Assembly: GCF_028765165.1 (NCBI RefSeq)
Contig: NZ_JARADB010000001.1
Span: forward strand, 1,736,001-1,800,000
Reading direction: 5' to 3'
Source: Paenibacillus sp. MAHUQ-63
GTDB lineage: Bacteria > Bacillota > Bacilli > Paenibacillales > NBRC-103111
Length of the DNA stretch: 64,000 nt
In this document: in pieces, positions 50,618-59,593 of the stretch
Layout of the letters: every line of letters begins with the position of its first letter
How positions within the stretch are numbered: position 1 is the stretch's first letter
Made by a program: the position numbers and the translations under genes
The notes under the pieces: generated by a model
What the model was told of the DNA's origin: nothing
The model's input: the letters and a program-made list of their open reading frames with translations, nothing else
Databases searched by the model: none

Positions 50618-51205
50618 ATGAGCAAACTGATCTTTTTCTTAGGACCTGCGGGAGCAGGCAAAACGACACTGGCGGAGGCATGGGCGCGCAAGCATGGCGG
50701 CGCCTTTCTCGATATGGACACGCTGCTGCGTCCGGCGGCGGCGGCCATTATGACCTTGGCCGGGAAAGATCCCGAGGACCGGGATTCCCCGTTTTATAAG
50801 CAGCACTGCCGCGATTTGGGCTATCGCATCACGATGGACGCTGCGCTTGAGAATGCCGCCCTGGGCTTGGACGCCATCGTGATCGGACCTTTCACCCGCG
50901 AAATCGGCGATCCCGCTTGGCTCGACCGGGAGCTTGCGCGCATCGGGGCTGCAGCGGCTGGAGCGGTTGAAGTGAAGGCCATATACGTTTACCTTCCATC
51001 CGACGAAGCTTACCAAGCGCGAATTCGCGCGAGAGGCTCGGCCTTGGACGTCTGGAAGCTGGACAATTGGGAGCAGTTCCGGCCTGCGCTGCAGAGAAAT
51101 GAAATCAAGTGGCCGCTAGATGCGGCATCGCTGCTCTATTTTGACAACTCGGGACCGTATTCGCCGGACAAGCTTGCAAAGCTCGAAACGTTTATTGGGA
51201 AATGA
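50618..51205 (+). CDS. P-loop kinase-like ATPase
   Basis: A 195-residue protein with an N-terminal Walker A GPAGAGKTT (residues 9-17) and a shikimate/gluconate-kinase-like lay-out: ARKHGGAFLDMDTLL, then AIVIGPFTREIGD, and RIRARGSALDVWKLDNW as a possible lid. It probably phosphorylates a small molecule or nucleotide-like substrate. GGAGG precedes the ATG at 50,618. It is monocistronic; nothing nearby names the substrate. Confidence 0.82.
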   Translation: MSKLIFFLGPAGAGKTTLAEAWARKHGGAFLDMDTLLRPAAAAIMTLAGKDPEDRDSPFYKQHCRDLGYRITMDAALENAALGLDAIVIGPFTREIGDPAWLDRELARIGAAAAGAVEVKAIYVYLPSDEAYQARIRARGSALDVWKLDNWEQFRPALQRNEIKWPLDAASLLYFDNSGPYSPDKLAKLETFIGK

Positions 51206-51378
51206 TGGGCGGGATGGACGAATGGGACGGACAAAAGAATCGGTCCCAGGAAGATTGACATTTAAATTGACAATACAATAAATGTAAAGCAATCATCCTA
51301 GAACTCAACTTTACAAAATTCCTCATGACGGATAAAATTCAAGTAACAAATCTTTCTGCTCAAGGGGCTATTATTCAT

Positions 51379-52401
51379 ATGAACGCCAAAACTTCCATGC
51401 AAGACATTGCCGATCGGCTCGGCATATCCAAGAATGCCGTCTCGTTGGCCTTGAATCATAAGCCAGGCGTCAGCGAGGAGCTGCGGATGCGGGTATTCGA
51501 AGCCGCCCAAGCGCTGCATTATCCGGCTGAGGCCAAGCCCAAGAAGAAAATGAGCCATCTGCTCGTTTTGGTGCCCGAATCCATCCAGAACGATAAGAGC
51601 TGTTACTATCAAGTGTTCTGGTCGATCGAGCAGAGAGCCAAAGACCTCGGCTATACCGCCATTATTAGCGGCGTAACCAAGGAGATGGAACAACGCCTTG
51701 CCCTGCCTGATCTCTATTACGAGATCGCGTTCGGCGGCATGCTGATCGTCGGCGCCTTCCACCCGGACTATATTCGCAAACTCAGTGCCGCAGGATTGCC
51801 GCTTGTCACGGTTGATCATAGCTATGACGGCCTGCAGCTGGACGCCGTCGTAACCGCCAACGCGGACGAAGCCTACAAGATGACGTCGCACCTGATCCGG
51901 CTCGGCCACCGGCGGCTCGGCTTCATTGGCGCATCCCCGATGACGAAGAGCATCAGGGACCGCTGGTACGGGTTCAACAACGCTCTCGCCGATGCCGGAC
52001 TGGCCGCCGATGAAGCGCACTGCCATCCCGGTTCTGCCTCCAGAGCGTACGAAATGACGGACGCAGCGCGAGAGGAACTGGCTTCATATGTGAATGCGCT
52101 GAAGCCCGACGACCTGCCTACCGCGTGGTTTTGCGCGAATGACCGGCTGGCGATCGCGCTCATTCAGCTGCTATCGGCCAAGGGCATCCGCGTGCCGGAG
52201 GATGTGTCCGTCGCCGGCTTCGACGATATCGAATCCGCGCAGCTTATCATGCCCCGGCTCACGACCATCCGGGTGCAGCGCGAGCAGCTGGGCCGCGAGG
52301 CCGTGGACGTCCTAATCCGGAAGCTCGAGCATGGCGGCAGTCCGGCGAAACTAGCCGTCTTCGGCGAGCTGATCGAGCGGGATTCTTGCCGGCGGATCTG
52401 A
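51379..52401 (+). CDS. LacI-family transcriptional regulator
   Basis: A 340-residue regulator. The N-terminal HTH is SMQDIADRLGISKNAVSLALN (cut here to its IADRLGISKNAVSLALN core) with the hinge region about 45-60. The periplasmic-binding-protein-like effector domain follows (LIRLGHRRLGFIGA, AWFCANDRLAIALIQ, VAGFDDIESAQLI). AAGGGGC about 11 bases upstream selects the ATG at 51,379 from an open frame reaching 51,325. It is a single gene ended by a strong terminator; targets and effector sugar are unknown. Confidence 0.92.
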   Translation: MNAKTSMQDIADRLGISKNAVSLALNHKPGVSEELRMRVFEAAQALHYPAEAKPKKKMSHLLVLVPESIQNDKSCYYQVFWSIEQRAKDLGYTAIISGVTKEMEQRLALPDLYYEIAFGGMLIVGAFHPDYIRKLSAAGLPLVTVDHSYDGLQLDAVVTANADEAYKMTSHLIRLGHRRLGFIGASPMTKSIRDRWYGFNNALADAGLAADEAHCHPGSASRAYEMTDAAREELASYVNALKPDDLPTAWFCANDRLAIALIQLLSAKGIRVPEDVSVAGFDDIESAQLIMPRLTTIRVQREQLGREAVDVLIRKLEHGGSPAKLAVFGELIERDSCRRI

Positions 52402-52420
52402 TCGTCAGGCGGAGACTACG

Positions 52421-52460
52421 AAGAACGTCCCTCGGGCTATGCGCGGGGGACGTTCTTTTT
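52421..52460 (+). terminator. Terminator of the LacI-type gene
   Basis: AAGAACGTCCC (52,421-52,431) pairs with GGGACGTTCTT (52,447-52,457), followed by five or more T residues. Confidence 0.9.
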
Positions 52461-52549
52461 TTGGGGCAGTGATTCTAAAGCCTCGGCCATTGTTAAATTA
52501 ACCTGCAAGTTATACAATAAACTAAAACATTAAGATTGAGGTTATCTCT

Positions 52550-53458
52550 ATGCATATCGAAGTCTCTACCAAAAATATGGCTTTTCTCGAATGTTTCTCC
52601 TCGGAAACACGCGTAAAAATGATCGAGCTCCTGCAGCACGAGTCTCTCAATATCAAGCAACTCTCGCAGAAGCTCGATATTTCCTCGGCCATCGTAACCA
52701 AGCACGTTCAGAAGCTCGAGCAAGCCGGCATCCTCGTCTCCGAGAATACGACGGGCATTCGAGGAACCCAGAAGATCTGCCACCTTAACCTGGAGCAAGC
52801 GGTCCTGCAATTCAGGCCCAAGAAGCCTAGCGAGCTCCCGACCAACACGATCGCCATCCCGGTCGGCCAGTACGCCTCCTTCGAGGTCAAGCCCACCTGC
52901 GGACTCGCCTCTTCGACCCAACTGATCGGCGTCTTGGACGATCCGCGGTATTTCGCCGATCCCGGTCATGTGCACGCCGGCATTCTGTGGTTCGCCAGCG
53001 GCTACGTGGAGTACCGCATTCCCAACTTCCTGCACAGCAATCAGAAGCTGCGCACGCTGGAGATCTCCTTCGAAATCTGCTCCGAAGCACCGGGGTACAA
53101 CGAGAACTGGCCGTCGGACATCTCGTTCTATATCAATGACGTTCCCCTCGGTTACTGGACGAGTCCGGGCGATTTCGGGGCGCAGCGGGGAATTCTGACG
53201 CCCGATTGGTGGAGCAGCAGCAATACGCAGCACGGTCTGCTCAAAGTGATCACCGTCAGCCCCACAGGCTCCTATCTGGACGGCACCCAAATATCGGACA
53301 CGACGATCCAAGACCTGTCCGTCGCCTTCGGCAAGGATATCACCTTCCGCATCGCGTCGCTGGAGAGCTCCGCCAACTGCGGAGGCATCACCTTATTCGG
53401 CAAAAGCTTCGGCAACTACGCACAGGATATCGTCGTCTCGATGCATGAGGACAAATAA
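52550..53458 (+). CDS. ArsR-type wHTH regulator with large beta-rich C-terminal domain
   Basis: A 302-residue protein. Residues about 8-80 are a winged helix of ArsR/MarR type (SSETRVKMIELLQHESLNIK, cut to RVKMIELLQ; QLSQKLDISSAIVTKHVQKL). The C-terminal 200 residues are beta-rich and aromatic, with WFASGYVEYRIPN and WPSDISFYINDVPLGYW, reminiscent of a carbohydrate-binding jelly roll. I do not recognise this domain by name. There is no signal peptide. GAGGT precedes the ATG at 52,550. It may bind a sugar through the second domain; this is inference from composition. Confidence 0.78.
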   Translation: MHIEVSTKNMAFLECFSSETRVKMIELLQHESLNIKQLSQKLDISSAIVTKHVQKLEQAGILVSENTTGIRGTQKICHLNLEQAVLQFRPKKPSELPTNTIAIPVGQYASFEVKPTCGLASSTQLIGVLDDPRYFADPGHVHAGILWFASGYVEYRIPNFLHSNQKLRTLEISFEICSEAPGYNENWPSDISFYINDVPLGYWTSPGDFGAQRGILTPDWWSSSNTQHGLLKVITVSPTGSYLDGTQISDTTIQDLSVAFGKDITFRIASLESSANCGGITLFGKSFGNYAQDIVVSMHEDK

Positions 53459-53637
53459 GCTTTACGACCCATAATCGTCAAGTACAACAGCCGCCGATTC
53501 CCGCCAAACTCTTTTTCCCGCCCCACAATGACTTGTTGACAGCAAACTTGACAGCACCAAGCAACCGAGTATTTTCGCCAACATCTCGCATCGTTTTGCA
53601 GGACAAAAAGAGGGAGGAACCGCCAAAAAGTCAATGA

Positions 53638-54819
53638 TCAGCCATTGGCATAGGAGAAGCGCATGTCTTCCGATTGCGGAATGAAGTGGTGCCGGGTTTC
53701 GAAGATCGCATTCAACATATGAATGGCATCCCCTTGCTGTTGGCTCATCTTCACGTTCTCCTTCAACTTGGACAACAAGGACCGGTTCGCGATCACTTCA
53801 AGCAGCTGGTTTTTCAATTCCTCCGCGTTCTTCGCTTGAATCGCCGCTCCGAGGCCAACCAGATAGGCAGCGTTCTCCTGCTCCTGTCCGGGGATCGGCT
53901 TATAGAGCATCATCGGAAGCTCCAGCGCCATCGCCTCAGAAATCGTCAGGCCTCCGGGCTTCGTGATGATGAGGTCCGATAAAGCCATCAGCTCGTGAAC
54001 GTAATCAACGAAGCCCGTTATCTTCACATGATGGCGCATCTTCATACTGCCCAGCTCCTCCTCCAGGTGCAGCCTGAGCTTCTCGTTGCGTCCGCATACG
54101 AAAATAAACTGTACCGGCGCCGTCAGCTCCTCCGACTGCAGCACGGACTTGAACTGCTTGCCGATCAAGCCGTGTCCGCCGCCCATGACGAGCACAGTCG
54201 GCATCTCCCGGTGCAGCCCATGCTTGTCGCGGAGCGCCATCCGGTCGTACTCGCGAGTGAACGGCATTCGCAGCGGAATGCCCGTCACGACAATTCGCTG
54301 CTCCGGCACCCGGTAGCGCAGCAGCGCTTTCTTCACATGCTCCGCTCCGACCAGGTAGCGATCCGTTCCCGGATGAACCCAATAACTGTGATCCGTGTAA
54401 TCGGTCATTACCGTCACCGTGGGTACCGTAGTCCATCCGTTGCATTTCAAATACGACATCGCCGCGGCGGCTCCAGGAAATGTGCAGACCACTTCCGTCG
54501 GCTCCTCTTCGTGCAGCAGCTCCAGCATGCGGTCCGTGCTGAACGACTTCATTTTTTTGAAGAGATGGGAGATGGTGTTATCCTCGCGCGTCTTGCGGTA
54601 CAAGAAGCCATAGAGCGACGGCAGGCTCTTCACCCACTGCATATAGCAGTATTTGCCTACCCCATGCAGATAAGGGTGTGTCCACTCCAGGAAATCCACG
54701 ACTTTCACATCCGCATCCGGCCTATGAAAGCGAGTCGCCTCGAGAATAGCTTGCGCCGCTTTATTATGTCCGTCCCCCAGGCTGCCTGTCAGGATCAAGA
54801 GTTTGTCCCTGCGTTTCAT
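53638..54819 (-). CDS. MGDG-synthase/UgtP-type glycosyltransferase
   Basis: A 393-residue GT28-like enzyme with the N-terminal signature ILTGSLGDGHNKAAQAI and the C-terminal sugar-nucleotide site (LIITKPGGLTISEAMALELP). It probably transfers glucose or galactose from UDP-sugar to diacylglycerol to make membrane glycolipid. The start overlaps the stop of the PAP2 gene by four bases, and GGAGG in that gene's end serves as its ribosome-binding site. Membrane-associated, cytoplasmic face. Pairing with a lipid phosphatase that can supply diacylglycerol supports the assignment. Confidence 0.9.
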   Translation of the reverse strand: MKRRDKLLILTGSLGDGHNKAAQAILEATRFHRPDADVKVVDFLEWTHPYLHGVGKYCYMQWVKSLPSLYGFLYRKTREDNTISHLFKKMKSFSTDRMLELLHEEEPTEVVCTFPGAAAAMSYLKCNGWTTVPTVTVMTDYTDHSYWVHPGTDRYLVGAEHVKKALLRYRVPEQRIVVTGIPLRMPFTREYDRMALRDKHGLHREMPTVLVMGGGHGLIGKQFKSVLQSEELTAPVQFIFVCGRNEKLRLHLEEELGSMKMRHHVKITGFVDYVHELMALSDLIITKPGGLTISEAMALELPMMLYKPIPGQEQENAAYLVGLGAAIQAKNAEELKNQLLEVIANRSLLSKLKENVKMSQQQGDAIHMLNAIFETRHHFIPQSEDMRFSYANG

Positions 54820-55502
54820 CTTCTTAGTCCTCCTTCAAGCTTGCTTTGCCGTGTTGCGGCCGGAATAGAAGGCTGTGCCAGCCAGCCTCGTCTTGCACGT
54901 TCCAAGATATAGATCACGCCTTCCGCTACAAGAATGGCTCCTGCAATGTCCAGCAGAACATGCTGTTTCACGAATTGCGTGGATAGGATAATGAGCACCG
55001 CCATACAAGAAACTATTATTTTTGAAATTCTCGCCGCCTGTCTGGATCGCAAATACGCTTTCATCATCAGGTACGAGGTCAGCACATGTGTACTTGGGAA
55101 GCAGTTGAACGGCTGATCCGCCCGGTACACCCACTCTACCATCCGCAGCAGCCAATCGCTGCCGGTTAGCTCCGGCCGAGGTACAGTAGTCTGATATATG
55201 GCATACACGCCATAGCAAAGCAATAAGCCTATCACGAATTCTACAACTGTTCTATAGTAATTCCGGCGATCCTTGTACGCCATATACAGAAATCCTGCCA
55301 ACAGGAACAGATACCAGGACAAATAAGGGACAACAAAAGCTTTCAGAAAAGGGATTTGCCGATCCAGGTCCGTGACCAGGCTGTAAGCACCATCCCCGCC
55401 GTGGTTCAGCTCCACATAGATCAGGCCTACCAACGGGATCAGCAGCAGCATGCTGCAGGCCAAGCAATAAGACCACAACGAACTTATTCTCACTCCAATC
55501 AC
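54816..55502 (-). CDS. PAP2-family lipid phosphatase
   Basis: A 228-residue protein with about six membrane segments. The three phosphatase motifs are recognisable: TTVPRPEL (first), CFPSTHV (second, PSxH) and STQFVKQHVLLDIAGA (third, with His and Asp). The start is GTG at 55,502 with AAGGAG six bases upstream. It probably dephosphorylates phosphatidate or a related lipid, yielding diacylglycerol for the co-transcribed glycosyltransferase. Undecaprenyl pyrophosphate is an alternative substrate. Confidence 0.9.
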   Translation of the reverse strand: MIGVRISSLWSYCLACSMLLLIPLVGLIYVELNHGGDGAYSLVTDLDRQIPFLKAFVVPYLSWYLFLLAGFLYMAYKDRRNYYRTVVEFVIGLLLCYGVYAIYQTTVPRPELTGSDWLLRMVEWVYRADQPFNCFPSTHVLTSYLMMKAYLRSRQAARISKIIVSCMAVLIILSTQFVKQHVLLDIAGAILVAEGVIYILERARRGWLAQPSIPAATRQSKLEGGLRR

Positions 55503-55658
55503 TCGCTCTCCTTCATATTATCTTCATGATAAAGGAGAACCGCCGCCATCTAAACGCACTAAGGTACTGTCTTTCTTTAGCCAAAAGTCTTGATAAAACC
55601 TAGACCAAAGGCTAAGTTCTAAATGCCCGGACAAGTCATATAGGCAGCCTTCGCATAG

Positions 55659-55686
55659 CAAAAACCCAAGGCACATACCTCGGGTT
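55659..55686 (-). terminator. Terminator of the secreted anchor protein gene
   Basis: AACCCAAGG (55,663-55,671) pairs with CCTCGGGTT (55,678-55,686), one G-U pair in minus-strand RNA, followed by TTTGC. Confidence 0.6.
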
Positions 55687-55715
55687 ATTCCGTGCTCTCG
55701 CTAACCATTCTTCCC

Positions 55716-56243
55716 TTACTTTCGCTTGATGAAACGCACACCTCCATATAACAGCGCCCCCAGCAGGCATGCGGCAACGATAGGCACCACAGCGCCATTC
55801 ATAGGCGTATTCCCATCTGCCGTTCCTTGCTTGGCGTCGTCCGGAATGGGAATTTCCCTCTCCTTCAGATATTCCAGCTCCCGGGCAGCATCTGCCGTCA
55901 TTTTGGTCGGCGAACATAAGGGATGTTCCCAGTCTCCGTCTTTCTTTTTCAAGAAGAAAAGATACTGCGTCCCCCGCCGGCTCGTTCCCCAAGTAAGATC
56001 CTCCATGGCGGTAATGTTTCGCTCTTCCAACCCTTTGAAGCTGGTGAGCACGGTCAATTTCAGCTCTTTGCCGCTTCGCCGCTCATGCACCTCATCGACA
56101 TTAGCCACCACAACCGCATCATAGTACGCATAACTTTCTTCAATGGAGCGCGGAGCCGCGCAGGATAAGGCGAAAGCCCGGTCAGGCAGCAGCGCGGCAC
56201 AGATGACCATAGCAATCAACAATATGTGGAATCTCATTCTCAT
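55716..56243 (-). CDS. Secreted protein with C-terminal membrane anchor
   Basis: A 175-residue protein with a signal peptide ending AFAL-SCAAP. The mature part opens CAAPRSIEESYAYYDAVVVA, cut to AYYDAVVVANVDEV, a pattern resembling NTR/TIMP-like domains of bacterial surface proteins. A C-terminal hydrophobic segment followed by FIKRK anchors it. GGAGG eight bases upstream selects the ATG at 56,243; the frame is open to 56,315, which would overlap the yhgE stop. Function is unknown. It may be co-transcribed with the YhgE/Pip gene, whose stop lies about 70 bases upstream. Confidence 0.72.
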   Translation of the reverse strand: MRMRFHILLIAMVICAALLPDRAFALSCAAPRSIEESYAYYDAVVVANVDEVHERRSGKELKLTVLTSFKGLEERNITAMEDLTWGTSRRGTQYLFFLKKKDGDWEHPLCSPTKMTADAARELEYLKEREIPIPDDAKQGTADGNTPMNGAVVPIVAACLLGALLYGGVRFIKRK

Positions 56244-56311
56244 CACATCACCCTCCTCTACCATCAAAGACGCAATCCGGCACGCTTTGTTGCATGGTGA
56301 GGGCAGGATAT

Positions 56312-58987
56312 TCAAGAAATCAGTTTGGTTCGTTTCGCCTTCTCGGCAACCCGCTTCGTATAGCCGCTGAGCGGCTTTTTCAGGGCTAACGCCAACACAT
56401 AGCAGACGAGGATGAACAGGCAGAGATAGAGGATATCCTCCAGTACAACCCCAAGCAGCATTCCGCCTACAGCCTCACGCATCGCCCCGACCGCATAAGT
56501 GAACGGCACAAAGGGGTTCAATTTCTGGAAGAAAGGCGAAGCCGTGCTTACCGGGAACGTCCCTCCCGAGCTTGAGAACTGCAGGACAAGGAAAATAATC
56601 GCGATCCCTTTGCCGATATTCCCAAACACGGAGACAAGCGTGTACGTAATCGTGATGAACACTGCGCTGACCAGCAGCGCGATCAGAACAAACCAAACCT
56701 TATCCACAACATACGTTCCCAGCAGATACATATCCCCAATGGTGACAATGAGAGCTTGAAAAAAGCCGACCGTAAGGAAAATCATCATCCGCCCAAAATA
56801 TACATGGTGCGTCTTGAACGAGTCATCCAAGTTATCCACATCGACTCTCATCAGAGAGACGAGCAGCATCGCCCCCACCCACAGGGATAATGTCGTGTAA
56901 AAAGGCGACATCGCCGAGCCGTAGTTCGGGATGGGGAATTTCTTGTCCTCCTTAATGAGCACCGGACTCGCAAGAAAATCGCTCTGCTTCTGGATATCGT
57001 TCTGCAGCAGCCGGAGAATCTCCTCGACACTGCCGCTTCCCTGCACCTTGCGGATTTGATCCGCCGCTTTGTGCACGGCCGCTTCGAACTCCGGCAGATC
57101 GCTGCGCACGAGATTGGCCGCCAGATGCACGGCATCCTCCACCTCCGGCAGCTTCGTCCGGTAAAGATCCGCCACCCTGCGGATGTCTTCCTCCGCTGCG
57201 GGCAGATCGCTTCGAATGAAATTCGCGGCTTCATGCAGCTTCTGCTCAATGCGGGGCAAGTCATTGCGGATGAACGGGGCCGCCTCGTTCATACCGGTGA
57301 CGAAGGCGTCCAGCTTGCTCTGAAGCGCCGTAGACGCCTCATGCACCTTGGCGCGGATTTGCGGCAGCTCTTTCTGCAGGGCATCGAGCTGGGTCTGGGC
57401 ATAATGAATGCCGTTCTGCGCATCCGTCAAAATTTGCTTGATGTTCGGCAGCTGCCCCTTCAACGTTTGAAGCGTGCTGCCTGCGTTCTGGGCGATGCTC
57501 AGCAGTTGAGCCAGCGCCTTGGTCATATTCGGCACGATCTCCGTGTCATACTTGGCGAGCAGGCCGCCAAGAGCTGCGCTAGCCTCTTTGGATAACAGGT
57601 TCAAATGATTCACAAGCTCTTTGGCCGGCTGTTCGCCGCGGCTGATGGCGGATTGCAGCTTATCCACAGCTTGAATCTGGTTCGCTATATTCGACTGCAC
57701 ACTCTTAAGCCGTGAGATCGCATCGGTGAACGGGCTATTGGGCAAATACGCGTTCAAGCGTGTGAACAGATCAATCATGCTGTCGAGTACAGATGAGCCT
57801 GCCGACAATCGCTCGGTAACCAGAGCTAGCGCAGCCAGCGCCTTCTGAGGGTCGACATTGGCATCCTGGAGAACGCCTGTCAGTTGAGTGACCGCGTCCG
57901 CCGTTTGCTGCAGCAGGATCAAATTTTGCTTGACCACCGGAATCAAAGCTTGGAAGGCGCCCTCATTCTTTTGCAAAAAATTCGCGAGCCCTTCGGCAAA
58001 AGCGCCCCCTTGCTCCGCAATCGCCTCTATTCTAGGCAGCGTATTCAAGGCCGAGCTGACGATTTCGTCAGCTCTTCGAGAGGTGTCGACGGCGGTATTC
58101 AGCACCTCCTCGACTTGGCCGAAGTTCTGGTCCAGCTCCGCGATGCGGCTGGCAGCCTTCTGGATGTCCGGCAGCTTCTGCTGGATCACCAGCACCTCCT
58201 GTGCGACAGCCGCAATCTTCGGCCAACGTTCCTCGATCTTCAGCACCGTGTCCGCCGCACGGTTGATATCCGGGATTTTCTGCTCGAGCTGGACGATCTT
58301 CTGCCCTTTCTCGCGAATCTCAGGCAGCTTCTGCTCCAGCGCCAGCGCCTTTTCCCCCATTGCTGTAAGATCCGGCAGGCGCTTCTCCAGCTCCAGGACT
58401 TTGCCCTCTATATTCCGAATCGTCGGCAGCTCCTTCTCCAAATCGACGCCGATCTCTTTCATGCGCGTCAGAATCGAAGTGCTTACCGTTTTGATAAAAT
58501 TCTCACTGATTTGCTCCGTGACGCTGGATGCGCCTTTACTTGTGATTTTGGGCGCTACCGCATTGATTTTCTCATTCACCGTATATACAATTTCCGGTTT
58601 CTCCAAGGATCCGTCGATAATGCTCGTGATCTTGCGCGAGAAATCCTCCGGAATAATCAGACTGGCGTAGTAATCGCCGTGCTCCACGCCGCGCAGCGCC
58701 GTCTGATCGTCCACGAAGGTCCAGCCGAGCGTATGATTGTTTTTTAAATTATCCACAACCTCATTACCGATATTGATCGTCTTGCCCTCGACCGTTGCCC
58801 CCTTGTCGTTGCTCGTTACCGCAATTCGGATTCCCGATGTATTCGCATACGGATCCCACATCGCCTCAAGGTTAATCCATGCATACACAGACGGCAGAAT
58901 AGCAAGCGCAACGATGAGGAGAAGACCTGTAGGCACCCTCCACAAGTTGGTCAAATCTGTCCGATAGATGCTCCAAACTTTTTTCAT
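56312..58987 (-). CDS. yhgE: YhgE/Pip-family membrane protein with 22-residue repeats
   Basis: An 891-residue protein: N-terminal membrane helix (WRVPTGLLLIVALAILPSVY), an extracytoplasmic YhgE/Pip domain (about 45-180), a long helical stalk (about 180-690), and five or six C-terminal membrane segments of the ABC-2 type. Two blocks of the stalk repeat every 22 residues: LEQKLPEI, LEQKIPDI, IEERWPKI, IQQKLPDI (about 210-290), and IRNDLPRI, IRSDLPAA, YRTKLPEV, VRSDLPEF (about 570-660). The family includes Lactococcus Pip (phage receptor) and relatives of EsaA of type VII secretion. B. subtilis YhgE is shorter (about 775). Phage reception or export are both possible; neither is shown. Confidence 0.87.
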   Translation of the reverse strand: MKKVWSIYRTDLTNLWRVPTGLLLIVALAILPSVYAWINLEAMWDPYANTSGIRIAVTSNDKGATVEGKTINIGNEVVDNLKNNHTLGWTFVDDQTALRGVEHGDYYASLIIPEDFSRKITSIIDGSLEKPEIVYTVNEKINAVAPKITSKGASSVTEQISENFIKTVSTSILTRMKEIGVDLEKELPTIRNIEGKVLELEKRLPDLTAMGEKALALEQKLPEIREKGQKIVQLEQKIPDINRAADTVLKIEERWPKIAAVAQEVLVIQQKLPDIQKAASRIAELDQNFGQVEEVLNTAVDTSRRADEIVSSALNTLPRIEAIAEQGGAFAEGLANFLQKNEGAFQALIPVVKQNLILLQQTADAVTQLTGVLQDANVDPQKALAALALVTERLSAGSSVLDSMIDLFTRLNAYLPNSPFTDAISRLKSVQSNIANQIQAVDKLQSAISRGEQPAKELVNHLNLLSKEASAALGGLLAKYDTEIVPNMTKALAQLLSIAQNAGSTLQTLKGQLPNIKQILTDAQNGIHYAQTQLDALQKELPQIRAKVHEASTALQSKLDAFVTGMNEAAPFIRNDLPRIEQKLHEAANFIRSDLPAAEEDIRRVADLYRTKLPEVEDAVHLAANLVRSDLPEFEAAVHKAADQIRKVQGSGSVEEILRLLQNDIQKQSDFLASPVLIKEDKKFPIPNYGSAMSPFYTTLSLWVGAMLLVSLMRVDVDNLDDSFKTHHVYFGRMMIFLTVGFFQALIVTIGDMYLLGTYVVDKVWFVLIALLVSAVFITITYTLVSVFGNIGKGIAIIFLVLQFSSSGGTFPVSTASPFFQKLNPFVPFTYAVGAMREAVGGMLLGVVLEDILYLCLFILVCYVLALALKKPLSGYTKRVAEKAKRTKLIS

Positions 58988-59088
58988 CGCGCTCCACCAT
59001 CCCTTGGCATTTGGTTATTAATGTAACCGGAGTCGTTCGTACGCATGCAAACCGCTTGTTCGCAATTCCCGAAAAACACGTACCCCCA

Positions 59089-59189
59089 TGTGGATAACCC
59101 TTTCTGTGGATATGTGTACAACGCGGATCACACCTTTTCCGTACTGGGGATTGTGGACTTGTTGATACTGTGAGTAACTTTGTGGATAA
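59089..59189. other. Cluster of DnaA-box-like 9-mers
   Basis: TGTGGATAA (complement of the consensus DnaA box TTATCCACA) is perfect at 59,089-59,097 and 59,181-59,189. One-mismatch or weaker copies lie at 59,105-59,113 (TGTGGATAT), 59,152-59,160 (TGTGGACTT) and 59,169-59,177 (TGTGAGTAA), all in the same orientation. The gene-free stretch 58,988-59,593 also has a purine-rich plus strand from about 59,215 to 59,480 without a believable ORF. No dnaA, dnaN or rpmH is nearby, so this is not the usual oriC. Confidence 0.55.
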
Positions 59190-59516
59190 ATGTGTATTGC
59201 TTGTGAGTGGAGCCGGAAAAAAGAGGGAGGAAGCAGGCAGGTTGGAGTGATCTGTTGAAGGCCCTGAGGAGGCGAGGCGGTGAACGTACATCAAGGAGCG
59301 AAGATGCGGAGGCAAGTGCGGGAAACTGAATGTGCGGCGAACATCATCAACAAGTAAAAGAGTAAAGATGCAGCGGGTGCGGTGAGGGCTTTGCAGAGGC
59401 GACGGCAAATTGAGGGTAGTTCGTACTGCAGGAGGGAGTGAACGGGCGTGTAGATGAGGGGAGAGCCCGCGGAGGACGTGGTTTAGCATACAGGTACGAC
59501 CGGAAACGTCGAAACG

Positions 59517-59565
59517 TGAAAAAGAGGGAGGCACCCGACACCTTGCGGCGGCACGTGAACCTCCC
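59517..59565 (-). terminator. Terminator of the arsR-SRPBCC operon
   Basis: GGGAGGCAC (59,526-59,534) pairs with GTGAACCTCCC (59,555-59,565) with two bulged bases; TCTTTTT follows on the minus strand, about 30 bases after the last stop codon. Confidence 0.7.
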
Positions 59566-59593
59566 AACTGTTTAATGATGAGATGCAAGTTCT

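Noticed and set aside
59089..59189. An origin of replication (oriC)
   Set aside because: DnaA-like boxes are present, but there is no dnaA, dnaN, rpmH or AT-rich unwinding region next to them, so only a DnaA-box cluster is claimed.
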